64,000 bases of DNA from CALOAD01 sp942491415 (GTDB lineage Bacteria > Cyanobacteriota > Vampirovibrionia > Gastranaerophilales > CALOAD01): the NCBI GenBank assembly GCA_942491415.1, contig CALOAD010000020.1, positions 186,001 to 250,000 of the forward strand, read 5' to 3'. The notes beneath the pieces are model-generated. The model was given only the letters and a program-made list of their open reading frames with translations, searched no databases and was not told the origin of the DNA. The translations under genes and the position numbers were made by a program. Shown in pieces: positions 43,021-52,296 of this stretch (its first letter is position 1; the number at the start of each line of letters is the position of its first letter).

Positions 43021-43809
43021 TTACTTTACTTTTTTGTCTGTTACCATTCTTAAAAGCTCTGATAGCGCTTTTCTAATTCTTCTACTCACTTGCATTTGAG
43101 AGATTCCAAGTTCTTTAGCTATTTGACTTTGACTCATATCTTCAAAAAAGCTCATTTTAATTACTGAACTCAAAGATTCGCTAAGTTTTTCTACAGCTTC
43201 AGCCAACATTATTCGGTCTTCTTGGTTTGTTAAAAAGTCTTGATATTTGCTGTCTGCGATTTTATCCACTAGAAATTGCTCACCATCACTATTTTTTGAT
43301 ATAACTTGATCTAATGATAACATTTGTTTTCTTCGGTCAATTTCTACAACTTCAGTAATTCTGGATACAGGGATAGATAATGTATTTGCTATTTCAATAT
43401 CAGAAGGTGTTCTTCCAAGGTTTAAAGATAGCTCCTGAATTATTTGGTTTACTCTGAAAGATAGTTCATGAAGCTCTCGGGGAGCTCTTATCATTGAGGC
43501 TTTATCTCTTAGATAGTGTCTGATTTCACCTGTAATAAGATATGTAGCGTATGTTTTAAAGCTTGATCTATGTTTTGGGTCATATTGATCTATTGCTTTT
43601 AGTAATCCAACACTTCCTACCTGAATTAAATCTTCGACAGGGTCAGTACTTCTTCTTGCGAGACCGTATGAGATTTTTTTTACGAAAGGCATACAAGCAG
43701 TCGTAATAAGGCTTCTTAACTTAGCCTTGATTGCTTTAGTCTCCGTTTCTTTATATTTTTTTAGCCAGGAATTAAATTCTTCCAAATCTGCGATAGCTTC
43801 AAAACTCAC
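43021..43809 (-). CDS. group-3 sigma factor, SigB/SigF type
   Basis: 262 residues. Region 2 DPVEDLIQVGSVGLLKAIDQ and FKTYATYLITGEIRHYLRDK, region 3 ELSLNLGRTPSDIEIANTLS, region 4 MSQSQIAKELGISQMQVSRR. The sequence is closer to SigB/SigF/cyanobacterial SigF than to the flagellar FliA, which normally has a different region 2.4. It lies 11 bases before the prepilin peptidase gene, so control of pili is suggested. No anti-sigma gene adjacent. Confidence 0.88.
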   Translation of the reverse strand: MSFEAIADLEEFNSWLKKYKETETKAIKAKLRSLITTACMPFVKKISYGLARRSTDPVEDLIQVGSVGLLKAIDQYDPKHRSSFKTYATYLITGEIRHYLRDKASMIRAPRELHELSFRVNQIIQELSLNLGRTPSDIEIANTLSIPVSRITEVVEIDRRKQMLSLDQVISKNSDGEQFLVDKIADSKYQDFLTNQEDRIMLAEAVEKLSESLSSVIKMSFFEDMSQSQIAKELGISQMQVSRRIRKALSELLRMVTDKKVK

Positions 43810-43945
43810 TTTGAATAAAGTCCTTTTTTTTTATTAAAAAAATTATACCATAGTAACTTTAATAAATATAACGTATTAAAAAACTGATCGTTTATAAAGT
43901 TTAAATTTAAAAGAGGCAATATATAATAAAAAAGTTTTTATAAGT

Positions 43946-43980
43946 AAAAACACCTTTAATTTAAATTAAAGGTGTTTTTT
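43946..43980. terminator. bidirectional terminator between rpmA and the sigma gene
   Basis: AAAAACACCTTTAATTT pairs with AAATTAAAGGTGTTTTT. T runs on both strands. It ends rplU-rpmA on the minus strand, 29 bases after the rpmA stop. Confidence 0.85.
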
Positions 43981-44008
43981 TATTTATAAAAATTAAGGGA
44001 TTTATAAA

Positions 44009-44263
44009 TTAAGCTGGATATACGCTGATTTGTTTTCTGTCTCTTCTATATTTTTCAAATTGAACAAAACCATCAACAAGAGCGAATAAAGTATCGTCTT
44101 TACCTATTGAAACGTTGTTTCCGGGGTGGAATTTTGTACCACGTTGACGAATAAGAATATTACCTGCTTTTACAAATTCACTTCCGAATTTTTTGACACC
44201 AAGTCTCTTCGATTGTGAATCCCGACCGTTTTTACTAGAGCCTACGCCCTTCTTATGAGCCAT
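44009..44263 (-). CDS. rpmA: ribosomal protein L27
   Basis: 84 residues, starting MAHKKGVGSSKNGRDSQSKR with LIRQRGTKFHPGNNVSIGKD. No N-terminal cleavable extension of the Firmicutes type is present. Normal length. Follows rplU by 32 bases. Confidence 0.97.
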   Translation of the reverse strand: MAHKKGVGSSKNGRDSQSKRLGVKKFGSEFVKAGNILIRQRGTKFHPGNNVSIGKDDTLFALVDGFVQFEKYRRDRKQISVYPA

Positions 44264-44295
44264 AATTTTTTCTCCATTTATAAAATATTAATTAT

Positions 44296-44607
44296 TTACA
44301 CGTTAATTTTGTCGACCATAATTCTTGTGAATTGTTGTCTATGACCTTGTTTTCTTCTGTAACCTTTTTTAGGTCTTTGTTTAAAAACGATAATTTTTTT
44401 GTCTTTACCGTGTTTTAAAACCTTAGCAGAAACACTTGCGCCTTCAACGTATGGTTGACCAACTTTTGAGTTTTCACCATCAGCAATCATAACAACTTTG
44501 TCAAATTCTACGGCAGCTTCAGGTTCTTCATTTAAAAGCTCAATATCAATGTATCTACCTTCTTCTACTTGATATTGCTTTCCACCTGTTTCGATTATTG
44601 CGAACAT
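44296..44607 (-). CDS. rplU: ribosomal protein L21
   Basis: 103 residues: MFAIIETGGKQYQVEEGRYI at the start and KKGYRRKQGHRQQFTRIMVD at the end. Normal length. First gene of rplU-rpmA; the ysxB gene found between them in some bacteria is absent. Confidence 0.97.
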   Translation of the reverse strand: MFAIIETGGKQYQVEEGRYIDIELLNEEPEAAVEFDKVVMIADGENSKVGQPYVEGASVSAKVLKHGKDKKIIVFKQRPKKGYRRKQGHRQQFTRIMVDKINV

Positions 44608-44700
44608 TTTTTTTTCCTTATAATTGCGGGATCAGCGTAGTCATAAAATTTTATGACATTTTGTGGAACGACAGCCCCTGATACTTAACATATATACGCA
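44608..44700 (-). promoter_or_regulatory. rplU 5' leader with palindrome
   Basis: A perfect 18-base palindrome (arms GTCATAAAA and TTTTATGAC, 44640-44657) lies about 33 bases before rplU, inside a GC-richer stretch than its surroundings. It may be an autoregulatory L21 leader structure. No match to a known leader was established. Confidence 0.35.
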
Positions 44701-44899
44701 AATTAAATATAACAACCTAAAAAATTGATGTCAATCATTGATTGAGTTTAAAAAGGCTATTGTTAAGACAATGAAAACCCTTTAGGTTTATTAAAAAATG
44801 ATACAAAATAATTTGTAATGAAAAAATAAAAGCAATTTATCAAGAAAAACCACCTTTTAATTAGTAGTAAACATTCATTGAAAGAGTAATTTAACGGAC

Positions 44900-45769
44900 A
44901 TGAAAATAAATCCTAATAATACTAATATGCTGAATAATCCTCAAAGAGTAGGGATAAAATCATCACCGAGCATTATTAATAAGCAAATGGAAGAATTTAC
45001 TGATAGTTTTATATCTGAGGTAAAAAAAGAGCAAAAAAACTTGACACCAAAGAAAAACGCTCTTTTAAAAGCTTATAATAAATCTCTTAAAAAACATTTT
45101 CCTGATCTTAAGGTTCGATTAATTCCAATTAGTCAGTTAGGTCCTCAATCGGCAGGTGCTAATGCAATGATGCTTTTCAATCCGTTTAAGAAAATACCTA
45201 TAATGTTTTTAAATTATGATAAATTAAAATCTATAAAAAACGGGATGGATAATAAAAATGTAGTTGTAGATTTAGCTAAAAGTATAGCTCATGAATTAAC
45301 GCATTTGAAATGGTTTTCCGAAACATCTAAAAAAGATGCGATAATTGCAAATTCAATGGAAAAACATTTTGAAGGAGCCAGTTTAAAACCTTTGATTTTT
45401 AGATTTGAAGAAATGTTGTACTCAGGAAATTTCAAAAATACAGATGATATTAAAAAATGTTTTAAGGCTGTAACTGGTGATATATCACAATTATCTAGAA
45501 AACAATTGTCTTTGGTAATGACGAGTTTTATAGAGCATTTTAAAAATGAAAAAGTGGCATATTCGATGGGTACAAAAGTTCAAGATGCACTTTTAGATCA
45601 AAAAACGCAAATGAGATTTTCTAAAGATGGTCCATCTTTTACCAGAGAAACTTTTGCAAAACGTTTTGATGATGGAATAAAAGCATTAAGAGAAGTTCTA
45701 ATCGAACAAACGATAGAAAATCCGAACGTTAAAAAGTTTGTTTATAAAGCAGCTAAAAGAATTGTTTAA
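44900..45769 (+). CDS. unknown protein with HELTH metalloprotease-like motif
   Basis: 289 residues. The N-terminal ~25 are Asn-rich and look disordered. AKSIAHELTHLKW carries an HExxH motif (131-135), the zinc site of many metallopeptidases, inside a helix; a third ligand could be the Glu in a following helix but cannot be fixed. No signal peptide or membrane segment. Basic overall. A proteolytic role is an inference from one motif; a chance HELTH is possible. Shine-Dalgarno signal weak. Confidence 0.6.
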   Translation: MKINPNNTNMLNNPQRVGIKSSPSIINKQMEEFTDSFISEVKKEQKNLTPKKNALLKAYNKSLKKHFPDLKVRLIPISQLGPQSAGANAMMLFNPFKKIPIMFLNYDKLKSIKNGMDNKNVVVDLAKSIAHELTHLKWFSETSKKDAIIANSMEKHFEGASLKPLIFRFEEMLYSGNFKNTDDIKKCFKAVTGDISQLSRKQLSLVMTSFIEHFKNEKVAYSMGTKVQDALLDQKTQMRFSKDGPSFTRETFAKRFDDGIKALREVLIEQTIENPNVKKFVYKAAKRIV

Positions 45770-46395
45770 AAAATAACCTTAGATTGTTCTTTATTTTTTA
45801 AAGATTGCATAAATGAAATATGTTCTTCATTGTTGTTTATTTCGTAACAACCTTTGCATCTTGCTTCGTAAGTTTCATCGCCTCCAACCATAATCAAAGG
45901 AGAGTTTTTGTCTGCCGGTTGTCCGTCAATGAGTCTTTGAGTCCTTGTTCCGTACTCAGAACCGCATTTTAAGCAAATGGCTGTTAATTTATCCACTTTA
46001 TCTGCATGGCAAAGTAATAAAGGCATTGGTCCAAAGGGTTCTTCTTTGAAATCAAGATCTAAGCCGGTTCCTATTACTTTTTTACCTGCTTTGATAAGTG
46101 TTTGAATTATTTCGACAATGCCGTTATCAAAAAATTGAAGTTCGTCAATGGCAACTATCTCATCTTGAAGTTCGATATGTTTTAGGATTTCATCTGAGCT
46201 TTCAACTTTTATTGCTTTTCTGCAAGTTCCGTTTCGTGACTGAATGCAATCACTTAAAACTCTTGTATCAATTGTTGGTGAGAAGACCTTGATTTTTTTG
46301 TTTGCTATCACTGCTCTTTTTAATCTTCTTAAAAGCTCTTCAGTTTTACCGCAACTCATAGGTCCCGTAATTAATTCAAATTTAAAATTCTCCAC
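45766..46395 (-). CDS. tdk: thymidine kinase
   Basis: 209 residues. P-loop ITGPMSCGKTEELLRRL, VAIDELQFF with the catalytic Glu, GTGLDLDFKEEPFGPM, and zinc-binding CLKCGSEYGTRTQRL with CKGCYEI. Phosphorylates thymidine for salvage. Overlaps the end of the HELTH gene tail to tail by four bases. Confidence 0.95.
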   Translation of the reverse strand: MENFKFELITGPMSCGKTEELLRRLKRAVIANKKIKVFSPTIDTRVLSDCIQSRNGTCRKAIKVESSDEILKHIELQDEIVAIDELQFFDNGIVEIIQTLIKAGKKVIGTGLDLDFKEEPFGPMPLLLCHADKVDKLTAICLKCGSEYGTRTQRLIDGQPADKNSPLIMVGGDETYEARCKGCYEINNNEEHISFMQSLKNKEQSKVIF

Positions 46396-46630
46396 CCTAA
46401 GATCAACTCCTGTAATTTTTTGTCTCTTCTAATTTTTTTAATTATAGGTTATAAATTTTGTTCAAATATATTTTTTACGACTTTTTAACAAATTCTGTTA
46501 CACATTTTAGAGTTATTTTTTGAAAACCTGCTTTGGCATGGTGATTTTTAATTTTACATTTTTATAAAATGAGATCTGAAAGTAATTGACTTTAATTTTT
46601 ATAGGCTAAAGTCTTTCAGCAGTGAGCAAA

Positions 46631-47040
46631 TAGTGACTGATAAAATTGTTTTAAATGAGCGAATTAGAACTTAAAAGTCCTCTCTCCGAGGGGGAGTTTT
46701 TTTAGAAAAAACTCCACAAAAACTTCGACACGAGTTTCTTTTCTTGTTTTTATACGCTTCACTTGATTTTGATTTTCTTTTCAAAAGCTGCTTGCTAACT
46801 CGCTTCGCTCAAACACAGCAAGCATCCTTTATATTTGACGTTCCGCTCTAAAACTTACGAAAACAAACTACGGTCTATTTTGAAAAAATTAAAGCCCAAC
46901 AAGCTCTATGAACGGCTAATCTAAGGTTTTTCAGCCTTGCTTGTCAAGGTGAAAAATCGCTTAAAAAATTATAACTACGGACTTAAAGCTTTTATTGAAT
47001 TTACATAAAATATTTTATCGGAATTAAATCAGCAATAAAT
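46631..47040 (-). repeat. dispersed repeat element, copy C
   Basis: Left end TAGTGACTGATAAAAT and a 40-base right end match copy B in the same orientation, whereas the core (46650-46890) is the reverse complement of that in copy B. It holds the A/T hairpin GGAGTTTTTTT/AAAAAACTCC near 46691-46713 and lacks the segment shared by copies A and B at 12761-12908. It fills most of the tdk-dxr gap (46396-47046), where no gene is seen. Confidence 0.7.
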
Positions 47041-47046
47041 TGACCA

Positions 47047-48201
47047 CTACCAATCTTTGGAGGTAAAAGCTTTGATTGTTAATTTTCGTGCTTGTTGATC
47101 TGCTTTTGTGATTTCTTCCAATGAGGGATTTAAGATGTTTTTAGTTTTTAATAAAATTGATTCGACTATTTGGGAGATATTTGTCAGTTTTATTTTCCCG
47201 TCTAAAAATAATTTTACGGATTCTTCATTGGCAGCATTTAAAACAGCAGGATAAATACCACTTTGTTTTCCTGATTTATATGCAAGCTCAAGACAAGGGA
47301 ATTTATTAAGATCAGGCTGGAAAAATTCCAACTTGCCTGCTTTTACAAAGCTCATGCTGGAACTTTTTAATCCTTTTAGCCTTTCAGGATAAGTAAGTGC
47401 GTATTGAATAGGAATATGCATGCTGGGCACTCCCATCTGGGATATTACACTTCCGTCTATGTACTCAACGGCACTGTGCATAATACTTTGAGGGTGAATG
47501 ATTACTTCAATGTTTTCATAATCAACATTAAATAAATGGTGCGCTTCAATTACTTCCAGTCCTTTATTCATTAATGTTGCAGAATCTATTGTTATTTTAT
47601 CCCCCATTAACCACTTAGGATGTGCTAAAGTCTCAGATACACTAGCTTGAGACATTTCTTCAAGGGTTTTATTTCTAAAAGGTCCGCCGGATGCGGTTAT
47701 TAAAAGTTTTTTGATTTGTTTTTGATTTGTTACGCATTGGTGTATTGCCGAATGTTCACTGTCTACAGGAATTATATTTACACTCTTGGCTTTTGCTTTT
47801 TGCATTACAATATCACCGGCAGCAACAAGGGTTTCTTTGTTAGCCAGTGCTATATCTATGCCGTTTTCTATAGCTGCTAATGTTGGATAAAGCCCTATGA
47901 ATCCAGTTAAAGCTATCAAGATGAGTTCATTTTCATTATTAGCTGCTATTTCTAAAAGCCCGTTTTGTCCAAAGGTTACTTTTAAATTTGGAAAAACTTT
48001 TTTTATAACAATAGCAGACTCTTCAGTTTTTACTGAAATAATTTTAGGATTATATTTTTTTATTTGTTGTTTTAGAAGCTCAATGTTACTCCCTGCTGAT
48101 AGTCCCACAATTTCAAATTGTTCGGGGAGGCTATCTATAACTTCGAGAGCTTGTTTTCCTATTGAACCTGTTGATCCTAATATCGAAATTTTCTTGCGCA
48201 T
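47047..48201 (-). CDS. dxr: 1-deoxy-D-xylulose 5-phosphate reductoisomerase
   Basis: 384 residues. NADPH motif ILGSTGSIGKQALEVID, LANKETLVAAGDIVM, PVDSEHSAIHQC, ITASGGPFRN and HPKWLMGDKITIDSATLMNK with the metal ligands. Commits carbon to isoprenoids through the MEP pathway. Divergent from the MBL-fold gene. Confidence 0.97.
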   Translation of the reverse strand: MRKKISILGSTGSIGKQALEVIDSLPEQFEIVGLSAGSNIELLKQQIKKYNPKIISVKTEESAIVIKKVFPNLKVTFGQNGLLEIAANNENELILIALTGFIGLYPTLAAIENGIDIALANKETLVAAGDIVMQKAKAKSVNIIPVDSEHSAIHQCVTNQKQIKKLLITASGGPFRNKTLEEMSQASVSETLAHPKWLMGDKITIDSATLMNKGLEVIEAHHLFNVDYENIEVIIHPQSIMHSAVEYIDGSVISQMGVPSMHIPIQYALTYPERLKGLKSSSMSFVKAGKLEFFQPDLNKFPCLELAYKSGKQSGIYPAVLNAANEESVKLFLDGKIKLTNISQIVESILLKTKNILNPSLEEITKADQQARKLTIKAFTSKDW

Positions 48202-48261
48202 TTTACCAAAGCCAAATATACTCTTTTATAATATATTAAAATAAACAAAAAGGAGTATTAA

Positions 48262-48885
48262 ATGATAATAAAAACCCTTACAGTGGGTCCGTTGCAAGTT
48301 AATAATTATCTTGTAATTGACGAGGAAAGCCAAAAAGCGGTGTTAATTGATGCCGGAGGCGACTATGAATTAACAAAAAAAACTCTTGATGGATTTGGTG
48401 TAAAGCTTGAATATATATTGAATACGCATGGGCATTTTGATCATATAGCCGGAGATAGCGAGTTGCAGCAAAAAGAAGGAGTGAAAGTCTTTGTACACAA
48501 AGATGACGAAAATCTTTTTTATTCTCTAAAACAACAATTGGCAATGTTTGCCATGCCTGAATTTGAAGAGCCTAAAATAGATGGATTTGTAGAAGAGGGC
48601 AAGGATATTGATCTTGGTAATTTAAAGTTTCAAGTTCTTCATACCCCCGGGCATTCACTGGGAAGTGTGTGTTATTTGATTGACGATGTTGTTTTTGCCG
48701 GAGATACTCTTTTTCAAAAGTCTGTCGGAAGAACAGACTTGCCGGGTGGTTCTTATGAACAGTTAAAAGATTCTGTTGTTAATAAGCTTTATATGCTTGA
48801 TGATTCGGTTACAGTATATCCGGGACACGGTCCTTCAACCACAATTGGTAGTGAAAAACAGTGTAATCCATTTTTTAAAGCTTAA
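48262..48885 (+). CDS. metallo-beta-lactamase-fold hydrolase (glyoxalase II-like)
   Basis: 207 residues. Metal motif NTHGHFDHIAG (HxHxDH), HTPGHSLGSVCYLI, VFAGDTLFQKSVGRTDLPGG and YPGHGPSTTIG are those of the small glyoxalase-II-like MBL family (YcbL type). Substrate is unknown. AAAAAGGAG precedes the ATG. Confidence 0.9.
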   Translation: MIIKTLTVGPLQVNNYLVIDEESQKAVLIDAGGDYELTKKTLDGFGVKLEYILNTHGHFDHIAGDSELQQKEGVKVFVHKDDENLFYSLKQQLAMFAMPEFEEPKIDGFVEEGKDIDLGNLKFQVLHTPGHSLGSVCYLIDDVVFAGDTLFQKSVGRTDLPGGSYEQLKDSVVNKLYMLDDSVTVYPGHGPSTTIGSEKQCNPFFKA

Positions 48886-48909
48886 ATAGAAGATAAAAAG
48901 GAAAATATA

Positions 48910-49824
48910 TTGTCGCAAAATTCTTATAGTGAAAAATTTGATTTAAAAAAAGAGTCACAACTAAAACAAAGCCTTTTTCAAGATGGTTTTGATTTAACTC
49001 CTTTTGACCACGCTTTTTGGCGTGCAAAAGGAGGAAATGTTACGGCAACTTTCTATAAAAGCGGTAAATTTTTGGTACAGGGCAAAGGAACAAGTGATTT
49101 CATAGTTAAATATTTAAATGCAACGCCGCAATTGACATTGGGATGCTTGAAAACACAAGCAACAGGTATTTCGCATAGTTTTAAAAGTTGGATGGGGACA
49201 GATGAGTCAGGAAAAGGTGATTACTTTGGTCCTTTGGTTATTGCAGGGGTTTTGATTGATCAAGAAAATAAAGAAGCTATAGAAGATCTTAAAGTGCAAG
49301 ATAGTAAAAAAATGACCGATGTTCAAATAGAGAAAATTGCCTGGCAAATTAAGAATAACAGTACTTTTTCAGTTGTCACGATAACTCCTGTTAAGTATAA
49401 TGATCTTTATGGGAAATTTAAAAATCTGAATAAACTTCTTGCGTGGGGACATGCCAGAGTTATAGAAAATATTTTGGATAAAAAAGCTTGTAATAATGCA
49501 ATATCAGATAAATTTGGGGATGAATCATTAATAAAAAATGCGTTGTTAAAAAAAGGACAAGCTATAAATCTTGTTCAAAGAACAAAGGCAGAATCAGATC
49601 TTGCGGTTGCTGCTGCTTCTGTAATAGCAAGGTATGAGTTTGTTATAAGAATGCGAGAAATGTCAAAAAAATATGGCATGGAATTTCCTAAAGGAGCTTC
49701 AAAAAAAGTAATAGAGCATGCCAATTTATTCGTCAACAAATACGATTATAGTCTTTTGGGTAATGTGGCAAAACTCCACTTTAAAACCACAAAAGAGCTC
49801 GACTTAGGTAAAAAAGTTTTATAA
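48910..49824 (+). CDS. rnhC: ribonuclease HIII
   Basis: 304 residues from a TTG start with AAAAGGAAA upstream. An N-terminal TBP-like substrate-binding domain (FWRAKGGNVTATFYKSGKFL) precedes the catalytic domain MGTDESGKGDYFGPLVIAGV; RNase HIII uses this DEGK-type site. Removes RNA from RNA-DNA hybrids. Present instead of, or besides, RNase HII. Confidence 0.92.
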   Translation: MSQNSYSEKFDLKKESQLKQSLFQDGFDLTPFDHAFWRAKGGNVTATFYKSGKFLVQGKGTSDFIVKYLNATPQLTLGCLKTQATGISHSFKSWMGTDESGKGDYFGPLVIAGVLIDQENKEAIEDLKVQDSKKMTDVQIEKIAWQIKNNSTFSVVTITPVKYNDLYGKFKNLNKLLAWGHARVIENILDKKACNNAISDKFGDESLIKNALLKKGQAINLVQRTKAESDLAVAAASVIARYEFVIRMREMSKKYGMEFPKGASKKVIEHANLFVNKYDYSLLGNVAKLHFKTTKELDLGKKVL

Positions 49825-50001
49825 TAAAGTGATAAATTATATTTATAATTTTAATAAAAATTATCCTATTAGAGAGTAGTTTTTTATTGAGTCTATAAAC
49901 TATAATAATCAAGAGGCTATACAAGAAAAGCTTGAAAAAAATTAAGACTATTAACTAATTACAAAACTACAGGAAAATTAAATATCAGGAGTATAAAAGG
50001 A

Positions 50002-50433
50002 ATGGTTAGACCTGTTTTATCGGTATGCTCTTTTATGTCGCTATCCCCTGTTTTTGTGCACATAAAAAGCAATTTACACAATGCATTCGAAATCATGAAA
50101 AGTTTTAACGCTGAAATAATGCCTGTTATAAACGATGATTTTTCTATAGTGGGGCTTTTAAATAAAAAAATGTTGGATGAAGAGTTTGAAAAACATCATA
50201 GCTTTGAGGTTTTAAAATCTAAAGTTGTTGATGATCTTTCAAAGGATTATACAACTCCTATTGTTCTTTATGAAAGAATGAGTGTGCTAGAGGCTTATAC
50301 AATCATGAAATGCCTTAATGTTAATGGATTACCTGTTGCAGATCTTCCTTGGGAAAAGAAAATAGTAGGTTATCTATGGTTGGATGATATCGAACATCTT
50401 GTAAATGATCCTTTGCGGAAAATACCTGTATAG
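50002..50433 (+). CDS. CBS-domain pair protein
   Basis: 143 residues forming two CBS motifs: SVCSFMSLSPVFVHIKSNLH with AEIMPVINDDFSIVGLLNKK, and IVLYERMSVLEAYTIMKCLN with VNGLPVADLP...VGYLWLDDI. Such pairs bind adenosine nucleotides and act as sensors. No catalytic domain attached. A CAGGAG lies 10 bases before the ATG. Confidence 0.78.
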   Translation: MVRPVLSVCSFMSLSPVFVHIKSNLHNAFEIMKSFNAEIMPVINDDFSIVGLLNKKMLDEEFEKHHSFEVLKSKVVDDLSKDYTTPIVLYERMSVLEAYTIMKCLNVNGLPVADLPWEKKIVGYLWLDDIEHLVNDPLRKIPV

Positions 50434-50518
50434 CTTAGTCTTATTGTGCATTGAGCCTATTCATTCCAATTGATATACTGATCAAGTATTTTAATTTAAG
50501 AGAGATAGGAATTGGGCT

Positions 50519-50794
50519 ATGAAAGATAAGGTAAAATCAGCCGAGGAGTTTTTAAAAAGCCTTGAAGAACCTTCAGTGACAATGGATATAATGCTTGATA
50601 GAGTTGATGTTGATATACTGCAAGTTATCAATAATTATTCTGATATGATTTCAAAAGTTAAGCATAAAACAAGTATAAATGAAAAAGATGTTCTAACTTG
50701 CTCTATGATTATAGGATATCTGTTAAAAACACACTTGGACAGGTATGAGCTTGAATCAAAATTTCAAAAATATAATAATAATCTACGAGATTAA
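50519..50794 (+). CDS. unknown small helical protein
   Basis: 91 residues, mostly helical, acidic at the start (EEFLKSLEEPSVTMD) and Asn-rich at the end. No signal peptide, membrane segment or known motif. It stands between the CBS gene and the TOPRIM gene on the same strand, with AGAGATAGGA before the ATG. Confidence 0.55.
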   Translation: MKDKVKSAEEFLKSLEEPSVTMDIMLDRVDVDILQVINNYSDMISKVKHKTSINEKDVLTCSMIIGYLLKTHLDRYELESKFQKYNNNLRD

Positions 50795-50913
50795 ATTTTT
50801 AAGTTTGAGTTAAACTAATAAAGGAAAATGATGAGTTTTACTTTGCCATTTTTATAGGCTGTTTCCTGTAGCTCAATTCTTCGTAAGTGGTTTTTTAGAT
50901 AGCTGTAAGTATT

Positions 50914-52194
50914 ATGTCGTTTATACCTTCAACGCAAAAACAAAAAACAATAATAGTTTTTGATGATATTGCCGAATTAAATATCAAAGAATTAAAAATA
51001 AAACTTCTTAGTGAGCAAGAGTTGTTTTTGGCTGTTGATAGGCTCACTCGTTTTAAATACCCGGAATTGCGAAAAGATAGAGTTTATAAGGATATAATCA
51101 CCAAACATACCATAGAACCAAAGATTACAACTCGAAATTTAGATAAATTTCCACAGGGTGTTATTGATAGAATTGTTTCGATAATCTGGAATAATTCCCT
51201 TGAAAATATTAAAAAACAAATAAAAAAAGACTTTAGGATCAATGATTATCTTCTTTTCGAAGACTTACATATTTATGATTCTTATAAATTGATAAGCGAC
51301 AAGGTATTTTCTGGGAGGATATTGAATTTCAATAAAAATTCAATATTTGCAAATGGCTCAATTCCTCAAAAAGCCGATAAAGGTGTTATTAATCAAATTA
51401 TAGATATATTTAATGAAAATGGTTATAAGTTCAAAAAAAATGTTGTAAAAGATTATGCAGATCTATATGAACAGATTGAAACTAATTATAGGCTTAATAT
51501 TTCAGGTGTTTTGAGTTTAATGGATAAAAAAAAGGACTTGCCTGTAAATGTAAAGAAAAATATTGAGATACAAGAGTTTATAGATAATAAATCTTTTATT
51601 GGAAATAAAGAGATCTTTGATTTTGCCATTAAAAACAATGTAGATAAAAACTATGGAATGCCTGTAAAAACAGTAATTCTTGCAGAAGGAGCAACGGAAG
51701 AAAAATTGTTGCCGATTTTTGCAGATAAGCAAAATCTTAATTTTCTTAAAAATGGAGTTCAAATAATTGGCGCAGGAGGGAAAAATCAGGTAGCAAAGCT
51801 TTATTGTGAAATAAAAGAGTGTTTTAAAATACCTGTTTTTATATTGCTTGATCAAGATGCAGCACCTATAGCAAAAAGTATTGAACAAATGTTAAAGCCA
51901 AAAGATAAGCTATACTTGATAAAAGAGGGTGAATTTGAGGATATTTTGCCGCTAAATCTTATTTGCAATTCAATAAATACTTTTTATAAAACTTTAGGAA
52001 ATGTTGATACAAAAGAATTTGAAGCAGAAACAGCCATGACAGAAGTGCTTAATGAAATATGGAAACAAAAAGGTTTTGGTGAGTTTAAGAAAGCGGAATT
52101 TGCCGCTATTATTGCTGAAAATATAAAATCTGAAAACGATTTAACCCCAACTTTGCGTGAAATAATAAGGATAATAAAACATCTCGCTAAATAA
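50914..52194 (+). CDS. stand-alone TOPRIM-domain protein (OLD-nuclease-like)
   Basis: 426 residues. The N-terminal 240 are helical without known motif. From about 250 a TOPRIM fold is visible: VILAEGATEEKLLPIFA with the conserved Glu 258, VQIIGAGGKNQVAK, and VFILLDQDAAP with the DxD pair at 313/315, then KEGEFEDILP. This matches the TOPRIM half of OLD-family nucleases, but no ABC ATPase motifs are present. OLD proteins are DNA nucleases often in phage defence; whether this one cuts DNA is unknown. The start ATG lacks a clear Shine-Dalgarno sequence. Confidence 0.7.
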   Translation: MSFIPSTQKQKTIIVFDDIAELNIKELKIKLLSEQELFLAVDRLTRFKYPELRKDRVYKDIITKHTIEPKITTRNLDKFPQGVIDRIVSIIWNNSLENIKKQIKKDFRINDYLLFEDLHIYDSYKLISDKVFSGRILNFNKNSIFANGSIPQKADKGVINQIIDIFNENGYKFKKNVVKDYADLYEQIETNYRLNISGVLSLMDKKKDLPVNVKKNIEIQEFIDNKSFIGNKEIFDFAIKNNVDKNYGMPVKTVILAEGATEEKLLPIFADKQNLNFLKNGVQIIGAGGKNQVAKLYCEIKECFKIPVFILLDQDAAPIAKSIEQMLKPKDKLYLIKEGEFEDILPLNLICNSINTFYKTLGNVDTKEFEAETAMTEVLNEIWKQKGFGEFKKAEFAAIIAENIKSENDLTPTLREIIRIIKHLAK

Positions 52195-52296
52195 AAAGGC
52201 TTAAGATTTAATAATTTGTGAAAAAAATTTGTGTCAAAATTATAGTTTTCTTGTAAAATAAGAAAAAGAAATCAGCCTGTTGAAAAGAAAAAATTT

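Noticed and set aside
43021..43809. Sigma factor as flagellar FliA
   Set aside because: Regions 2 and 3 look like the SigB/SigF group, and the neighbour is a prepilin peptidase, not flagellar genes.
50914..52194. TOPRIM protein as part of a Gabija or OLD defence operon
   Set aside because: No ATPase motifs in this protein and no UvrD-like helicase next to it; neighbours are a CBS protein and pyrH.
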